This document shows positions 16,656 through 25,432 of a stretch of DNA of 64,000 bases, one piece after another. The DNA comes from Cypionkella sp. (GTDB lineage: Bacteria; Pseudomonadota; Alphaproteobacteria; Rhodobacterales; Rhodobacteraceae): contig NZ_JAUSBA010000071.1 in the NCBI RefSeq assembly GCF_030652235.1, positions 1 to 64,000 on the forward strand. Reading direction: 5' to 3'. A model generated the notes under the pieces. That model was not told the origin of the DNA and did not search any database. It saw only the letters and a list, made by a program, of their open reading frames with translations. Made by a program: the position numbers and the translations under genes. How positions within the stretch are numbered: position 1 is the stretch's first letter; every line of letters begins with the position of its first letter.

Positions 16656-16684
16656 TTGACTTGCACAATCGATGGTGCTTACAT
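16656..16684 (+). promoter_or_regulatory. Promoter of the LacI gene with operator O2 in its spacer
   Basis: A -35 TTGACT (16656-16661) and a -10 TTACAT (16679-16684) are 17 bases apart. The spacer contains the operator GCACAATCGATGGTGC (16663-16678), one base off a perfect palindrome and otherwise matching O1. Repressor bound here would block RNA polymerase directly, so the LacI gene is probably autoregulated. The centre-to-centre spacing to O1 is 98 bases, which would permit looping. Confidence 0.8.
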
Positions 16685-16792
16685 AGCCGAATACCCCTAT
16701 AGCCTGTCAACACATAATTTCGCAGGAATTCGCGTTGAAGCTTGCCTTCATCGCGGTATGGTTCGGGCAACCGTCATGAAAGTCCCTCCGGC

Positions 16793-17839
16793 ATGAATGC
16801 CTCTCACAAGCCACAGTCAAAAAGCACGATTTACGACATCGCCCGCGAGGTTAGGGCTTCGCCCTCGACCGTCAGTGCGGCCTTGGGCGACAACTGGAAG
16901 AAGCGACGTATCAGCGAGGACACTGTCGAACGAATCCGCGCGGTTGCTGCCCGGCAAGGCTATACCCCAAATCTTCAGGCTAGGGGGCTGCGGCATGCCC
17001 GGTCGGGGCTGGTGGCGCTGATCCTGCCGCACCACGACAATAAATACTTCTCCTCGCTCAGCGAAAGCTTCGCGCGCGAGGCCCGCAACCGCGGCCTTTG
17101 CCCGGTCATCGTCGCCACCCACCGCGACCCCGCCGAGGAAAGCGCCACGGTTCGCGACCTTCTGTCTTATGCTATTGATCAATTGTTCATCGTGGCTGCC
17201 CATGACCCAGACGCGATCAGCCAGATCTGCCATGATGCACAATTGCGCCATGTCTTCATCGACCACCCCTCGCGCCACGCACCGTCCGTCATCACCGACA
17301 ACCGCGAAGGTGCGCGCGGTTTGAGCAACCTCATTCTTGCTTCAATGCCTCTGCCACCGGGAACCGGCCTCGCTGGTGTCTATTTCCTCGGTGGTGACGC
17401 GGACCAGTTCGCAACTGGCGACCGGATCGAGGGATTCCGCGAGGCGATGCGCCAATCCAGCCAGCCATGGGACGAAAACCAGATCATCCCTTCAACCTAT
17501 GATCCTGGCAAAACACGCGAGTCTCTGGTGACCTTACATGCCACGCTGGGCGGTCTGCCCTCCGGCCTTCTGGTCAACTCGATCACCTGCTTCGAAGGCG
17601 TGCTCGACTTCCTCGGGGGCCTGCCCGAGGACGAGATCAATCGGTGCGTCTTCGGCTGTTATGACTACGACCCCTTAGCCGCCCTTCTGCGGTTTCCGGT
17701 TCACATGGTCCGCCAACGCCACCGCGCCCTGATCCAGACCGCCTATGAGTTGCTGGATACACCTGAACCCGCCAAACTGACGGTCATCGCACCGGAATTC
17801 TACCCAGCGCGCCTGCGAAGCTCATCCCTAGGAACCTGA
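16793..17839 (+). CDS. LacI-family transcriptional regulator of the sugar cassette
   Basis: A 348-residue repressor. The N-terminal helix-turn-helix (about 11-32: IYDIAREVRASPSTVSAALG) is followed by a hinge region (QARGLRHARSGLVALILP) and a sugar-binding domain of the periplasmic-binding type. ATG 16793 is the first in-frame start that keeps the helix-turn-helix near the N-terminus; ATG 16776 runs straight into a stop. Divergent from the epimerase operon, with two matching operators between them, it almost certainly represses the cassette until the sugar or its epimer binds. Confidence 0.9.
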   Translation: MNASHKPQSKSTIYDIAREVRASPSTVSAALGDNWKKRRISEDTVERIRAVAARQGYTPNLQARGLRHARSGLVALILPHHDNKYFSSLSESFAREARNRGLCPVIVATHRDPAEESATVRDLLSYAIDQLFIVAAHDPDAISQICHDAQLRHVFIDHPSRHAPSVITDNREGARGLSNLILASMPLPPGTGLAGVYFLGGDADQFATGDRIEGFREAMRQSSQPWDENQIIPSTYDPGKTRESLVTLHATLGGLPSGLLVNSITCFEGVLDFLGGLPEDEINRCVFGCYDYDPLAALLRFPVHMVRQRHRALIQTAYELLDTPEPAKLTVIAPEFYPARLRSSSLGT

Positions 17840-18022
17840 AAGGCACAAACTCCACTTGTGTTCGACAAAATGAATCTCTGTCGAACGACTGGTTTCGCGC
17901 ATCCAGCCCGCCAAACAAGTTGGACGCGAACGACAGCTTTCCGCCCGTAGCCTTCAAACATCGAAGTCAAAGGATCGTGTTCCTATTCTGCAGGTGAAAA
18001 CCGGGCTACTCACGTTCCAAAC

Positions 18023-19006
18023 TTAACTGGCGCACGGCAGCCAGACCTCCGCCACCCCGCGCACCCCACCTCGTCGCTCAAACTGCACGACCAAATCCAC
18101 CGACCCTTCACAATACCGCTTTACCTCCTCGAACCCCATCCCGAGCCCCGCAGCCATAACCATGATCGCCAACCGATCGATGGCCTTGCGCGCGGTATCA
18201 GCATGGATCGTCGTGAACGACCCGCCATGCCCGGTGTTGATCGCTTCCAGAAACGTCCGGCTCTCCTCCCCACGCAACTCGCCTAAGATGATGCGGTCCG
18301 GCCGCATCCGCAGCGAGGCTTCAAGCAGCCGCGCCGGTGTCCGCTCCCCTTGAGAATTCCTGTCTGCCTTCAGAGCCACGACATTCGCCTGCGCCGGAAA
18401 GAGTTCATAAGCATCCTCGATGGTCACCACGCGCTCCGCCGGATCAACCATCGCCAGAAGTGTCCGCGCAAAGGTGGTTTTGCCCGTCGAGGTTCCACCA
18501 GAAATCAACACATTCAGCCGCTTGCGTACGCAAAGCCGCATCGCGGCCTCCACGTCGCCCGCCTCGGCCCGCTTCAGGACTTCCTTCCCAAGCTCGCGCT
18601 TCCGATGATCGAGATCGATCAGGGACCCGTGCAGAAGCGTGGGTCTGATCGGCGTGTCCGCCGCAACCTTGAATGGTCGCAGCGTGATCGCCATGCCGCC
18701 TTCGACAATCGGCGGTGCGACAACCTGTGCCCGAATTGCCATGGCACCCCAGGTGATTTTCCCCGAGACCGTCGGCTTCTTCTCGGAGAAATGCACGCCC
18801 ACGGATGAAGCGATGGCCTGGCCAAGGTTCACCGACAGAGCCCGGTCAATCAGCAGATGCGGGACAAGCTCCATGTGGCTGCCACCCTTGCACTCGATCC
18901 AAACCTTGCCATCAGGATTGATGGCGATCTCGATCAAATCCTCGCGCTGCAGGATCGGCGCGAGGGGGGAGAGATAGGTGCTAAGAAACGAAGGTTGGCC
19001 GTCCAT
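18023..19006 (-). CDS. virB11: VirB11 secretion ATPase
   Basis: A 327-residue hexameric ATPase at the base of the type IV channel. Walker A is ISGGTSTGKTTFARTLL; the Asp box is VVTIEDAYEL; Walker B is RIILGELRGEESRTFLEA; the His box is GHGGSFTTIHAD. Length fits VirB11 (330-350). The start ATG 19006 overlaps the virB10 stop (TGATG). It is the last gene of the virB operon. The sugar cassette lies beyond it, tail to tail with the LacI gene. Confidence 0.95.
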   Translation of the reverse strand: MDGQPSFLSTYLSPLAPILQREDLIEIAINPDGKVWIECKGGSHMELVPHLLIDRALSVNLGQAIASSVGVHFSEKKPTVSGKITWGAMAIRAQVVAPPIVEGGMAITLRPFKVAADTPIRPTLLHGSLIDLDHRKRELGKEVLKRAEAGDVEAAMRLCVRKRLNVLISGGTSTGKTTFARTLLAMVDPAERVVTIEDAYELFPAQANVVALKADRNSQGERTPARLLEASLRMRPDRIILGELRGEESRTFLEAINTGHGGSFTTIHADTARKAIDRLAIMVMAAGLGMGFEEVKRYCEGSVDLVVQFERRGGVRGVAEVWLPCAS

Positions 19007-20337
19007 CACCAGAACTCCAGATCGCGGTCCACCATAACGGTGATGGCGGCCCCGGGGTCCACGGTGATGACCGGCGGCAGGTTGGTATAGGTCTCGACGG
19101 CTGAGCCCATGGCGGAACTCAGATCCTGGCCGATATTCTCGGCGGTGTCGGAGGAAATTTTGGAGGTGTATTTTGCGGCAGCGACGGCGGGAGCGGCGCC
19201 CAGAAGCGAAATCAGCGCCGCTGATCCGAAGCGTGCCGCAAAGCGGCTTTTGACCTTGCCGGTGATGCCGGAGCGACCTTGGGCATCACCGCCGAAGGCT
19301 TCCATCTGCACGGATTGACCATCCGGCGTCACGAGCCGGGTCCATGCCACGAGGATGCGGCCCTGACCGATGGCAACTTCCGAAGAATACTCGCCAAAGA
19401 GTCGCGAGCCTGCGGGCACCAGGATCTGTGCCTGATCGAAGGACCAAACGGGCCGCGTGACAATGGCAGTGATCTGTCCGGGTAGGCTGGAATCCACCGC
19501 ATTCTCAAGTGTCGCTTCGATCATCGTGCCCTGCAGCACGGTATTCGACGGATTGGCGATGACTTGGGCATTCTCGACCTCGGTCGCCACGCGGCCCGAT
19601 TGCACGAAATCCCGGCCGACAGCATCGAGTGATTTGGAGGTTGCCTCGGCGAGCATCCCCATGCCCGCCGCCGCTGCCCCGGATTTGTCACCCCCATCAT
19701 AGACGACCGAGGGCGAGGCAATGCGGGCGGCGAGTTGCTCTTCTCTCTCGGCGCGCTTCGCGGCCAGTTCGGCTTCTCGTTTGGCATTCGCCGCGGTCAC
19801 TCCCGCTGCGTCGGCTTTCAAGGCGGCGATCTCGCGGTCAACCTGACCGCGCATGTCTTCGATCAGCGCGAGATTCCGGGCCTGGGCCTTTTCCAGCGCC
19901 AGGGCCAGTTCCTTGGCCGTGGCGTCTTTTTCGGAATCCGCGCGTGTTGCGAGATCGCCCAGTTCCGTCTGCAGGCGTTTGACCTCCCCCTGAAGCGCCG
20001 CGTTGCGCGTCTCCAGGCTCTCACGCTGGGCGGCAAGTGCGCCTTCGATATTGGCAAAGCCGTCGCCACCGTCCACCTTGGGCGCAGATTCAATGGCCCC
20101 GAAGGGTGAGCCAGCTTCCCGATCCTGGAACTCTTCGACAGCCGAGGTCTCGACATTGGGGATGGTGCGAGTGCCAGGCCAGAGCGTCCAAATCGCCCAA
20201 ATCGCGGCAATGCTCGCGCCCGCCACCAGCGCAGCCAAGCCGAGCTTTTGCGCCCTTGTCATTTTCGGCTTCGGGCGCTCGACCTTGTATTCACTCTCGG
20301 GATTGGCCGGGGTTTCGGGGTTTGGAAGATCGGTCAT
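19006..20337 (-). CDS. virB10: VirB10 inner-to-outer-membrane scaffold
   Basis: A 443-residue protein. A short cytoplasmic N-terminus (KPKMTRAQK) is followed by one membrane helix (about 32-54, LGLAALVAGASIAAIWAIW). Next comes a long periplasmic coiled-coil linker rich in Ala/Glu/Lys (about 85-200) and the conserved beta-barrel/TrbI domain (GTMIEATLENAVDSSLPG, SRLFGEYSSEVAIGQGRILV). VirB10 spans both membranes and senses ATPase energy. ATG 20337 is one base past the virB9 stop. The linker is helical where many VirB10s are proline-rich. Confidence 0.94.
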   Translation of the reverse strand: MTDLPNPETPANPESEYKVERPKPKMTRAQKLGLAALVAGASIAAIWAIWTLWPGTRTIPNVETSAVEEFQDREAGSPFGAIESAPKVDGGDGFANIEGALAAQRESLETRNAALQGEVKRLQTELGDLATRADSEKDATAKELALALEKAQARNLALIEDMRGQVDREIAALKADAAGVTAANAKREAELAAKRAEREEQLAARIASPSVVYDGGDKSGAAAAGMGMLAEATSKSLDAVGRDFVQSGRVATEVENAQVIANPSNTVLQGTMIEATLENAVDSSLPGQITAIVTRPVWSFDQAQILVPAGSRLFGEYSSEVAIGQGRILVAWTRLVTPDGQSVQMEAFGGDAQGRSGITGKVKSRFAARFGSAALISLLGAAPAVAAAKYTSKISSDTAENIGQDLSSAMGSAVETYTNLPPVITVDPGAAITVMVDRDLEFW

Positions 20338-20338
20338 G

Positions 20339-21088
20339 TCAGAACTCCCAGCTCTGAAGTTTGGCGAGAAGCGCGGGGTCGGTCGAGATTCCTCCCTCCG
20401 CACGTTCGATACAGAGCACTTGCGTGCCGATCCGGATCGAATATGCGTCGCGCAGACCCGGCACCCGCACGATGCTGCCGCGGGTGCCGGAGTTCAGGGT
20501 GACCTCACGCCCCTTGGCATCCACGCCGAAGATCGATGGCCTGAGACCCGGAGCGAAAGCGAAGTAGGTCGCCTGACCGTCGTTCCAGATATGGACGGGT
20601 TTCAGCTTCTCGTCCCCTGACCACGCATAACCGATATCCCGCGAACCGACCGCGACGGCGGTCTTGGCCGCCCGACCTCCGCCCGTCTCGGGGTAGCGCA
20701 GCACCAATCGGAATGTGGAATTGCGGGATCGCCCCTCGCTGATCGCCAGCGTGATGGTGCGCCGTCCGGTGTAGATCGTCATATTGGTCTCGGCGCCTGC
20801 GATCACCGGCTTGATCGACACGGTGGTGCGGTTTGACAGAACTTCGACCTCGAAAGCCTCGCTGTCGCCCAACAGCACGGAGTCGATCCGTTCCCCTGCC
20901 CCAAGTTCAATGGCGGTGTTCACGCGCAACCGGGTGTCGAGGCGGATGACATCAACCGGGTTGTAAAGCACCGAGCGCACGCGGGCGTCAGCGCCCATCG
21001 AAGCGGGGGCCACTTCGGCGAAGGACGGCAGGGCAAAGGCAAGACCGCTTGCCAGGAGTCCGGGAAGGAAAATGGAGGTGCGGGTCAT
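20339..21088 (-). CDS. virB9: VirB9 outer-membrane core component
   Basis: A 249-residue protein with a signal peptide (FLPGLLASGLAFALPSFAE). The N-terminal domain begins with DARVRSVLYNPVDVIRL, a classic VirB9/CagX opening. The C-terminal domain contains YAWSGDEKLKPVHIWNDGQA and TYFAFAPG, the CagX signature that packs against VirB7 and VirB10 in the outer-membrane ring. Its start overlaps the virB8 stop by four bases (ATGA). Confidence 0.94.
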   Translation of the reverse strand: MTRTSIFLPGLLASGLAFALPSFAEVAPASMGADARVRSVLYNPVDVIRLDTRLRVNTAIELGAGERIDSVLLGDSEAFEVEVLSNRTTVSIKPVIAGAETNMTIYTGRRTITLAISEGRSRNSTFRLVLRYPETGGGRAAKTAVAVGSRDIGYAWSGDEKLKPVHIWNDGQATYFAFAPGLRPSIFGVDAKGREVTLNSGTRGSIVRVPGLRDAYSIRIGTQVLCIERAEGGISTDPALLAKLQSWEF

Positions 21089-21744
21089 GGGTTGGACTCC
21101 AAGGTTTCGGCATCGACACGGTAGGAGGAGACGGTAAAGCCGAGCGGGTTTTCCCAGACATGGGCGAGGGAGCGTTCGGTCTTGGGTACGAAGGCAAATT
21201 CAACCGTCGCCACGAAGGGCTGTGTTACGGATTCTTGCTTGGTCTTGCGTAGGGTTTTGAGGAAGCGGATCTGGGCCACGTTCGGGGCAAGGAAAGTGAT
21301 CCGGCGCACCGTCACGGAAACTTCCGCCCCCGGACCATAAACATCGGGCGGATAGGCCGTATTGCCGCCGCCTTTGGACCAAAGGAGCCGCAGGCTTTCT
21401 TCTGCCCCGGCCGTCGAGCGGCGCTGCACGCTTTCGAGCCGCGCCTGAATGCCGGCGAGGAAATACCCCTCGCGATCTGAGACATAGGCCACGAGCAGAC
21501 TTTGCTTTACCGCTTCCTGATCCTCGATACCGGTCGGTGCCACCTGCAGCACCTTCTCGGCGTCACCGGTCTGGCGGTCCACCAGCACGGTGAAGACCTG
21601 CGTTTCTCTCAGCGGCAGGACCAGCACGAGAGCGGTGGCGAGAACGAGGCTGAGCGCCCCTGCCCCCGCAGCGACCACCCAGGCGCGCCGGGCCGAGAGG
21701 CGCGGCTCGAGAATGAGATCGACATCAAATCCATGCGCCTCCAT
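21085..21744 (-). CDS. virB8: VirB8 inner-membrane assembly factor
   Basis: A 219-residue bitopic protein. A short cytoplasmic tail is followed by one helix (about 22-44, AWVVAAGAGALSLVLATALV) and a periplasmic NTF2-like domain (TQVFTVLVDRQTGDAEKV; KQSLLVAYVSDREGYF). ATG 21744 has GGAGG seven bases upstream; ATG 21768 lacks such a site. VirB8 contacts VirB6, VirB9 and VirB10 during assembly. Confidence 0.92.
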   Translation of the reverse strand: MEAHGFDVDLILEPRLSARRAWVVAAGAGALSLVLATALVLVLPLRETQVFTVLVDRQTGDAEKVLQVAPTGIEDQEAVKQSLLVAYVSDREGYFLAGIQARLESVQRRSTAGAEESLRLLWSKGGGNTAYPPDVYGPGAEVSVTVRRITFLAPNVAQIRFLKTLRKTKQESVTQPFVATVEFAFVPKTERSLAHVWENPLGFTVSSYRVDAETLESNP

Positions 21745-21777
21745 TGGCGGTCCTCCGTTACGCGGCATTCTTGGCGC

Positions 21778-22797
21778 TCAACTCTTGTCGGGGCTACGGC
21801 TGGCGAGGCGCATCGCGGTTTGCACCGCCGATCGCCCGATCTGGCCTGCGGTATTGCTGTTAAGGCGCGCGTCCGAAGGCCGTCGCCCCCCGGCATCCAA
21901 CCCCGCAGCGCCACGACCAGCCCCGATCCCGGCGGCAATGCCGGACCGGCTATAACCTTTGACGCTGCCCGCCGTGCGGAAGGTCGAGTTTGCAACCCCA
22001 CCAAGCCCGGTTGCGGTCTGCGCCAGCGATTGGGCGATGGTCGGAACCATGGCCATGAGCCCAGTGCCGAGCATCATCACCACGACGAAACTCAGGACAT
22101 CGCCGATGGTCTCGACATTGGCGAGAGAGGCGGGGGTGAGATCGCGGGCAATCGCGATGGTGAAGGCCGCCATGCCCGAGGTCAGCATCGGATAGAAAGC
22201 AAAGCCCAAGGCCAGGTTCACCCAGCGGTCAAAGAGCGGGGCCGTCACCTTGAAGAGCGTGCAGGCGATTGCGACGGGCGCAAAGATGACCAGCACGCCG
22301 ATCATGATCTTGGCGGCGGAAATCACGATGATGGAAACGGTTGCCATCAGCGCCGCGACGAGGAACATCAGAAGGCCGGCCAGGGCTCCGGTGATGTAAC
22401 TGCCATTCTGGCTGATCGCCTGCCCGACATCGAGGGCCTGCAGATAGAGGGAATCGAGCCCGTCGTAGAGGTTGCCTGCACCGCCCCCGAAGGCGTTCAT
22501 CACCACGGCACCGATTTCGCTCGGGGCATTGGTCAGCACGCCATAGACGGCGTTGAAATTGGTCCATGAGGACAGAAACGCCGAGGCGACGGCAATGCGG
22601 ACCATCAGACCCAGCCCGTTCCTCAGCGTCATCGGCACTGCCTGCGCCATCAGATTGATGCCCACCAGCGCCACCACCAATACCGCCCCGATGCGGAAGA
22701 CCGGCACGATCTCGGCCGCAACCGCATCGAATGCGGTGGCACCAACCGCTGTCGCTGCGGCATCCACTTGGGTCAGGATATCGGCGATAATGGCCAT
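21778..22797 (-). CDS. virB6: VirB6 polytopic membrane channel protein
   Basis: A 339-residue protein with five to six strong hydrophobic stretches (IGAVLVVALVGINLMAQAV, LAGLLMFLVAALMATVSIIV, IMIGVLVIFAPVAIACTLF), fitting the TrbL/VirB6 family. The conserved Trp and Gly in FDRWVNLALGFAFYPML are typical. The C-terminal 90 residues are soluble, Gly/Ala/Arg-rich. It forms part of the inner-membrane translocation pore. Start ATG 22797 lies four bases after the upstream gene. Confidence 0.9.
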   Translation of the reverse strand: MAIIADILTQVDAAATAVGATAFDAVAAEIVPVFRIGAVLVVALVGINLMAQAVPMTLRNGLGLMVRIAVASAFLSSWTNFNAVYGVLTNAPSEIGAVVMNAFGGGAGNLYDGLDSLYLQALDVGQAISQNGSYITGALAGLLMFLVAALMATVSIIVISAAKIMIGVLVIFAPVAIACTLFKVTAPLFDRWVNLALGFAFYPMLTSGMAAFTIAIARDLTPASLANVETIGDVLSFVVVMMLGTGLMAMVPTIAQSLAQTATGLGGVANSTFRTAGSVKGYSRSGIAAGIGAGRGAAGLDAGGRRPSDARLNSNTAGQIGRSAVQTAMRLASRSPDKS

Positions 22798-22800
22798 GGA

Positions 22801-23304
22801 TCACTCGGCCCGACAGGATTTCTCAAAGGCGCGGTAGCGGCCCTCGACGTCGCGTTGCTCTGCAGCGAGATAGGTCTCCAGCGCCGCGCGATCGGCGTCA
22901 GTCAGATCGGCTGCGGGTTTGCCCAAGATCTCTGCGGTGAAGGCTTCGAACGGATAATCCGCAAAGAGGCACCCACAGGTCTCAAGGCCAAGCTGCCGCT
23001 TCTTGGCTGAAGTGATGTAGGCCTGCCGCGCTGCCCCTTTGAACCGCCAGTTGGTGATCCCGTCAGGCAATTCGATCGCTTCTTCGCAGACTGCCCTTTC
23101 GGCCCTTGCAAAGATCCCCGTCCCACGTCGCTGCATCTCGCTCAGCAGCTCCAGCGCAAGATCGGCATCCTGCGCCTCCACCGCTTCCCGGGTCTTTGCC
23201 AAAAGATCAAGATCGCTGACGGTCGAAAGATCCTCCGCCACAGCCAGCCCCGTGAAGGAAAGGGAGACGGCGGCAGTGCCCGCCAGAAGAGCGCCGCGCC
23301 ACAT
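22801..23304 (-). CDS. Exported T4SS-associated protein, function unknown
   Basis: A 167-residue protein inside the virB operon between virB5 and virB6. It has a signal peptide (WRGALLAGTAAVSLSFTGLAVAE) and four cysteines in the mature part, including TCGC, suggesting disulphides in the periplasm. There is no lipobox, so it is not a plain VirB7 lipoprotein. ATG 23304 overlaps the virB5 stop (TGATG). It is a candidate channel accessory or entry-exclusion-like factor; no family recognised. Confidence 0.75.
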   Translation of the reverse strand: MWRGALLAGTAAVSLSFTGLAVAEDLSTVSDLDLLAKTREAVEAQDADLALELLSEMQRRGTGIFARAERAVCEEAIELPDGITNWRFKGAARQAYITSAKKRQLGLETCGCLFADYPFEAFTAEILGKPAADLTDADRAALETYLAAEQRDVEGRYRAFEKSCRAE

Positions 23305-24101
23305 CAATTCGCCCCCGAATAGTCAAAGAAGCTCTTTTCCTTGGCCTGTTCCGCCGCCCAGTTCACACCGGATTGCCCGGCGGCAAGGCCGGTTGCCGCA
23401 TTGAGCCGCCACATCTGACCCAGCATATAATTGGTCTCAGCCGCCATGCGGGTGTTGAGATCAATACTTTCCTTCAGCGTGTCCTGATGGGCAATCTCGC
23501 CCACCAGGCCGTCAATCCGCTCAAGGCTTTGTGCCGCCTCTTCATAGGACAGTTGTGCCACGCCCATCGCCGTCGCGCTCACCGCCGCCGTTTCGGCTAT
23601 CCGCTTGCCTTGAGGGTTTTCCGAAGACGAAAGCCCCGCCAGCGTCTCTGACGTGAGCCCCGCACTGGCGAGCGTGTTTTCCATATATTCGGCGGCCATC
23701 TTGCCGCCGATGGTGACCTGACCATCGAGCAGGCTATCCATCAGGCTGTCAAAATCGCCGATGGCAATGGCATCGGTGAAACCCGACAGATCGGTGATCT
23801 TCGCCGCCCGCCCGCGCAGATCCTGCGCCGAGTTGTAAAGGCTGGCGATTTCGTTGAGACCAGAGATCGACCCCAGGATGCCCTCGAGGTTGGTGATCTG
23901 CGCAAGGCCGTTCTCGACCTGCTTTTTCAGCTCTTCGATCTGCGCGATCTGGTTTTCGGCATCGCGCAGCGCGGCCTGCAACTGTTCGATGTTTTTGGCG
24001 AGATTGGTGCCATCGATGACCGGCACGCCTTGCGAAAAGGCCGCTGAGCCAGACAGAAAAATGCAGAACACAGTGGCTGTCGCCACGCTTTTACTGACCA
24101 T
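23304..24101 (-). CDS. virB5: VirB5 minor pilus protein
   Basis: A 265-residue exported protein. The signal peptide ends near residue 23, directly followed by [18 protein letters not shown], a common VirB5/TrbJ opening, then long helices ([20 protein letters not shown]) and a C-terminal helical bundle ([21 protein letters not shown]). VirB5 sits at the pilus tip and may act in adhesion. ATG 24101 has GGGAG upstream and overlaps the preceding gene by 11 bases. A closely related N- and C-terminus occurs in the upstream transglycosylase gene. Confidence 0.88.
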   Translation of the reverse strand: MVSKSVATATVFCIFLSGSAAFSQGVPVIDGTNLAKNIEQLQAALRDAENQIAQIEELKKQVENGLAQITNLEGILGSISGLNEIASLYNSAQDLRGRAAKITDLSGFTDAIAIGDFDSLMDSLLDGQVTIGGKMAAEYMENTLASAGLTSETLAGLSSSENPQGKRIAETAAVSATAMGVAQLSYEEAAQSLERIDGLVGEIAHQDTLKESIDLNTRMAAETNYMLGQMWRLNAATGLAAGQSGVNWAAEQAKEKSFFDYSGAN

Positions 24102-25200
24102 TGGAATACTCCCAGAATGTCGCATATTGCAGGGCCTGTGCGGCGTCCGAGAGGCCATGCGCCGCCTCGACTTTCACGGCCCCGGCCCTGAGCCTGAGCG
24201 TCAGGGCCATCAGCCGCGCGCGCTCGGCAATCATGTAAGTGTTCTGATCGACCGCCTCTTTCGGAGTCTGAGGTTTGGCCTCTTCCAAAAACCCCTTGAT
24301 CCGCGCCATCGCAGCCTCAATCTGCCCGGATTGCTGGCCCGAATAGCCGATGAAGGCCGAGGACATATTGCCCCATTCCGCACTGGCCCCTTCAACCCCC
24401 GCAAGCGTGCCCGTCGCATCGGCACCAGTGATCTCCGAGAGATAGGCATCGTAGAAGCCCGAAATCCGGCGGACGTAGTTCTGGGTTTCCTCGAAGGGCG
24501 GGACGCCGCCATATTTCTGGACGTTGCCGGGCCCTGCGTTATAGGCCGCGAGCGCGAAATCGATCCGGCTGAAGCTGTTCAATTGCGTTGCGAGATACCG
24601 CGCGCCGCCATCGAGATTCTGCAGCGGGTCGCTGGGATCGACACCGAGATCAGTGGCGGTGCCCGGCATCAACTGGCAGAAGCCGAGCGCGCCCATCGGG
24701 CTGATCGCGGCATTGTTGAAAGCGCTTTCCTGTTTGACCAAAGACTGGAACAGGATGCGCCAGGTCGTGGGCGTCAGGCCGACCTTCACCACGCCGGGAT
24801 GGGTCTCATAGCGATGCGCCGTGGCGATGATCATCGCTTCGACTGTCTCGCCCGCACCGAAGAGCCGCTGGCTTTCGGCGCTGGTCTCGAGGACGGGATA
24901 GACTTCGTCTGCGGGCGCAACCGCTGCGCTGCCGTCCTCGAAACCGCTCAGATTGGTCGTACCGGTGGTATCCGCAAGGAAACGCGCGTAGGCGGCGAGC
25001 TGTTCGTCCTCGATCTCGCTCAAGCGCGTCTGTTGCCCGAGCTTCTCTTCCTGCATCACGGCATCCTGCGCCTGTTCGACCAAGCGTGAGATCAGGTTCG
25101 AGAGCCGCGTGCCGTCGATGATCGGCACGCCTTGGGCGAGGCTGATCAGCGGCAGCATCGTTGCGCAGGCAATTCCGACAAGGAGGGCTGAAGGACGCAT
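24091..25200 (-). CDS. VirB5-like protein with an embedded lytic transglycosylase domain
   Basis: A 369-residue exported protein. After the signal peptide it starts [20 protein letters not shown], nearly the same as VirB5 next door. Residues about 145-260 are a lytic transglycosylase domain: [20 protein letters not shown] with the catalytic Glu, [17 protein letters not shown], and [17 protein letters not shown]. The tail ([20 protein letters not shown] and final FWEYSNGQ) again parallels VirB5 ([28 protein letters not shown]). It therefore looks like a VirB5 paralogue carrying a wall-cutting domain. ATG 25200 is chosen; GTG 25218 is possible. A separate VirB1 transglycosylase heads the operon. 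Confidence 0.85.
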   Translation of the reverse strand: MRPSALLVGIACATMLPLISLAQGVPIIDGTRLSNLISRLVEQAQDAVMQEEKLGQQTRLSEIEDEQLAAYARFLADTTGTTNLSGFEDGSAAVAPADEVYPVLETSAESQRLFGAGETVEAMIIATAHRYETHPGVVKVGLTPTTWRILFQSLVKQESAFNNAAISPMGALGFCQLMPGTATDLGVDPSDPLQNLDGGARYLATQLNSFSRIDFALAAYNAGPGNVQKYGGVPPFEETQNYVRRISGFYDAYLSEITGADATGTLAGVEGASAEWGNMSSAFIGYSGQQSGQIEAAMARIKGFLEEAKPQTPKEAVDQNTYMIAERARLMALTLRLRAGAVKVEAAHGLSDAAQALQYATFWEYSNGQ

Positions 25201-25207
25201 GAACGTA

Positions 25208-25432
25208 TCAGTCCGCACAATCTGAGGGCGGGGCAGTCATCGTGCTGACCACGATCTGGCTGCCATCGGCCAGAGTGCGCGTCGCAAAATATTTGCCCTC
25301 GGCGCGAAACTGGCCATGGCAGGGCGAGACAGCACCGGTTTCCGCGCCTGCGCAGCCAGAAAGGGCGGTCAGGCCGAGAAGGAGAAGAAGCGGGCGAGCC
25401 AACAGCCATGGTTTCAATCTGTGCGGGTTCAT
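25208..25432 (-). CDS. Small lipoprotein in the VirB operon (VirB7-like candidate)
   Basis: A 74-residue protein with a lipoprotein signal peptide and lipobox LTALSGC (Cys about 27). The short mature part has two further cysteines. It overlaps the virB4 stop by four bases. Small lipoproteins in virB operons usually serve as VirB7, which anchors VirB9 at the outer membrane, though VirB7 normally lies next to virB8. Here it follows virB4, so the assignment is by size and lipobox only. Confidence 0.7.
   Translation of the reverse strand: MNPHRLKPWLLARPLLLLLGLTALSGCAGAETGAVSPCHGQFRAEGKYFATRTLADGSQIVVSTMTAPPSDCAD

Noticed and set aside
17860-17900. Terminator after the LacI gene (TTCGACA...TGTCGAA)
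   Set aside because: The seven-base arms have an 11-base loop and no T-run; too weak to call.
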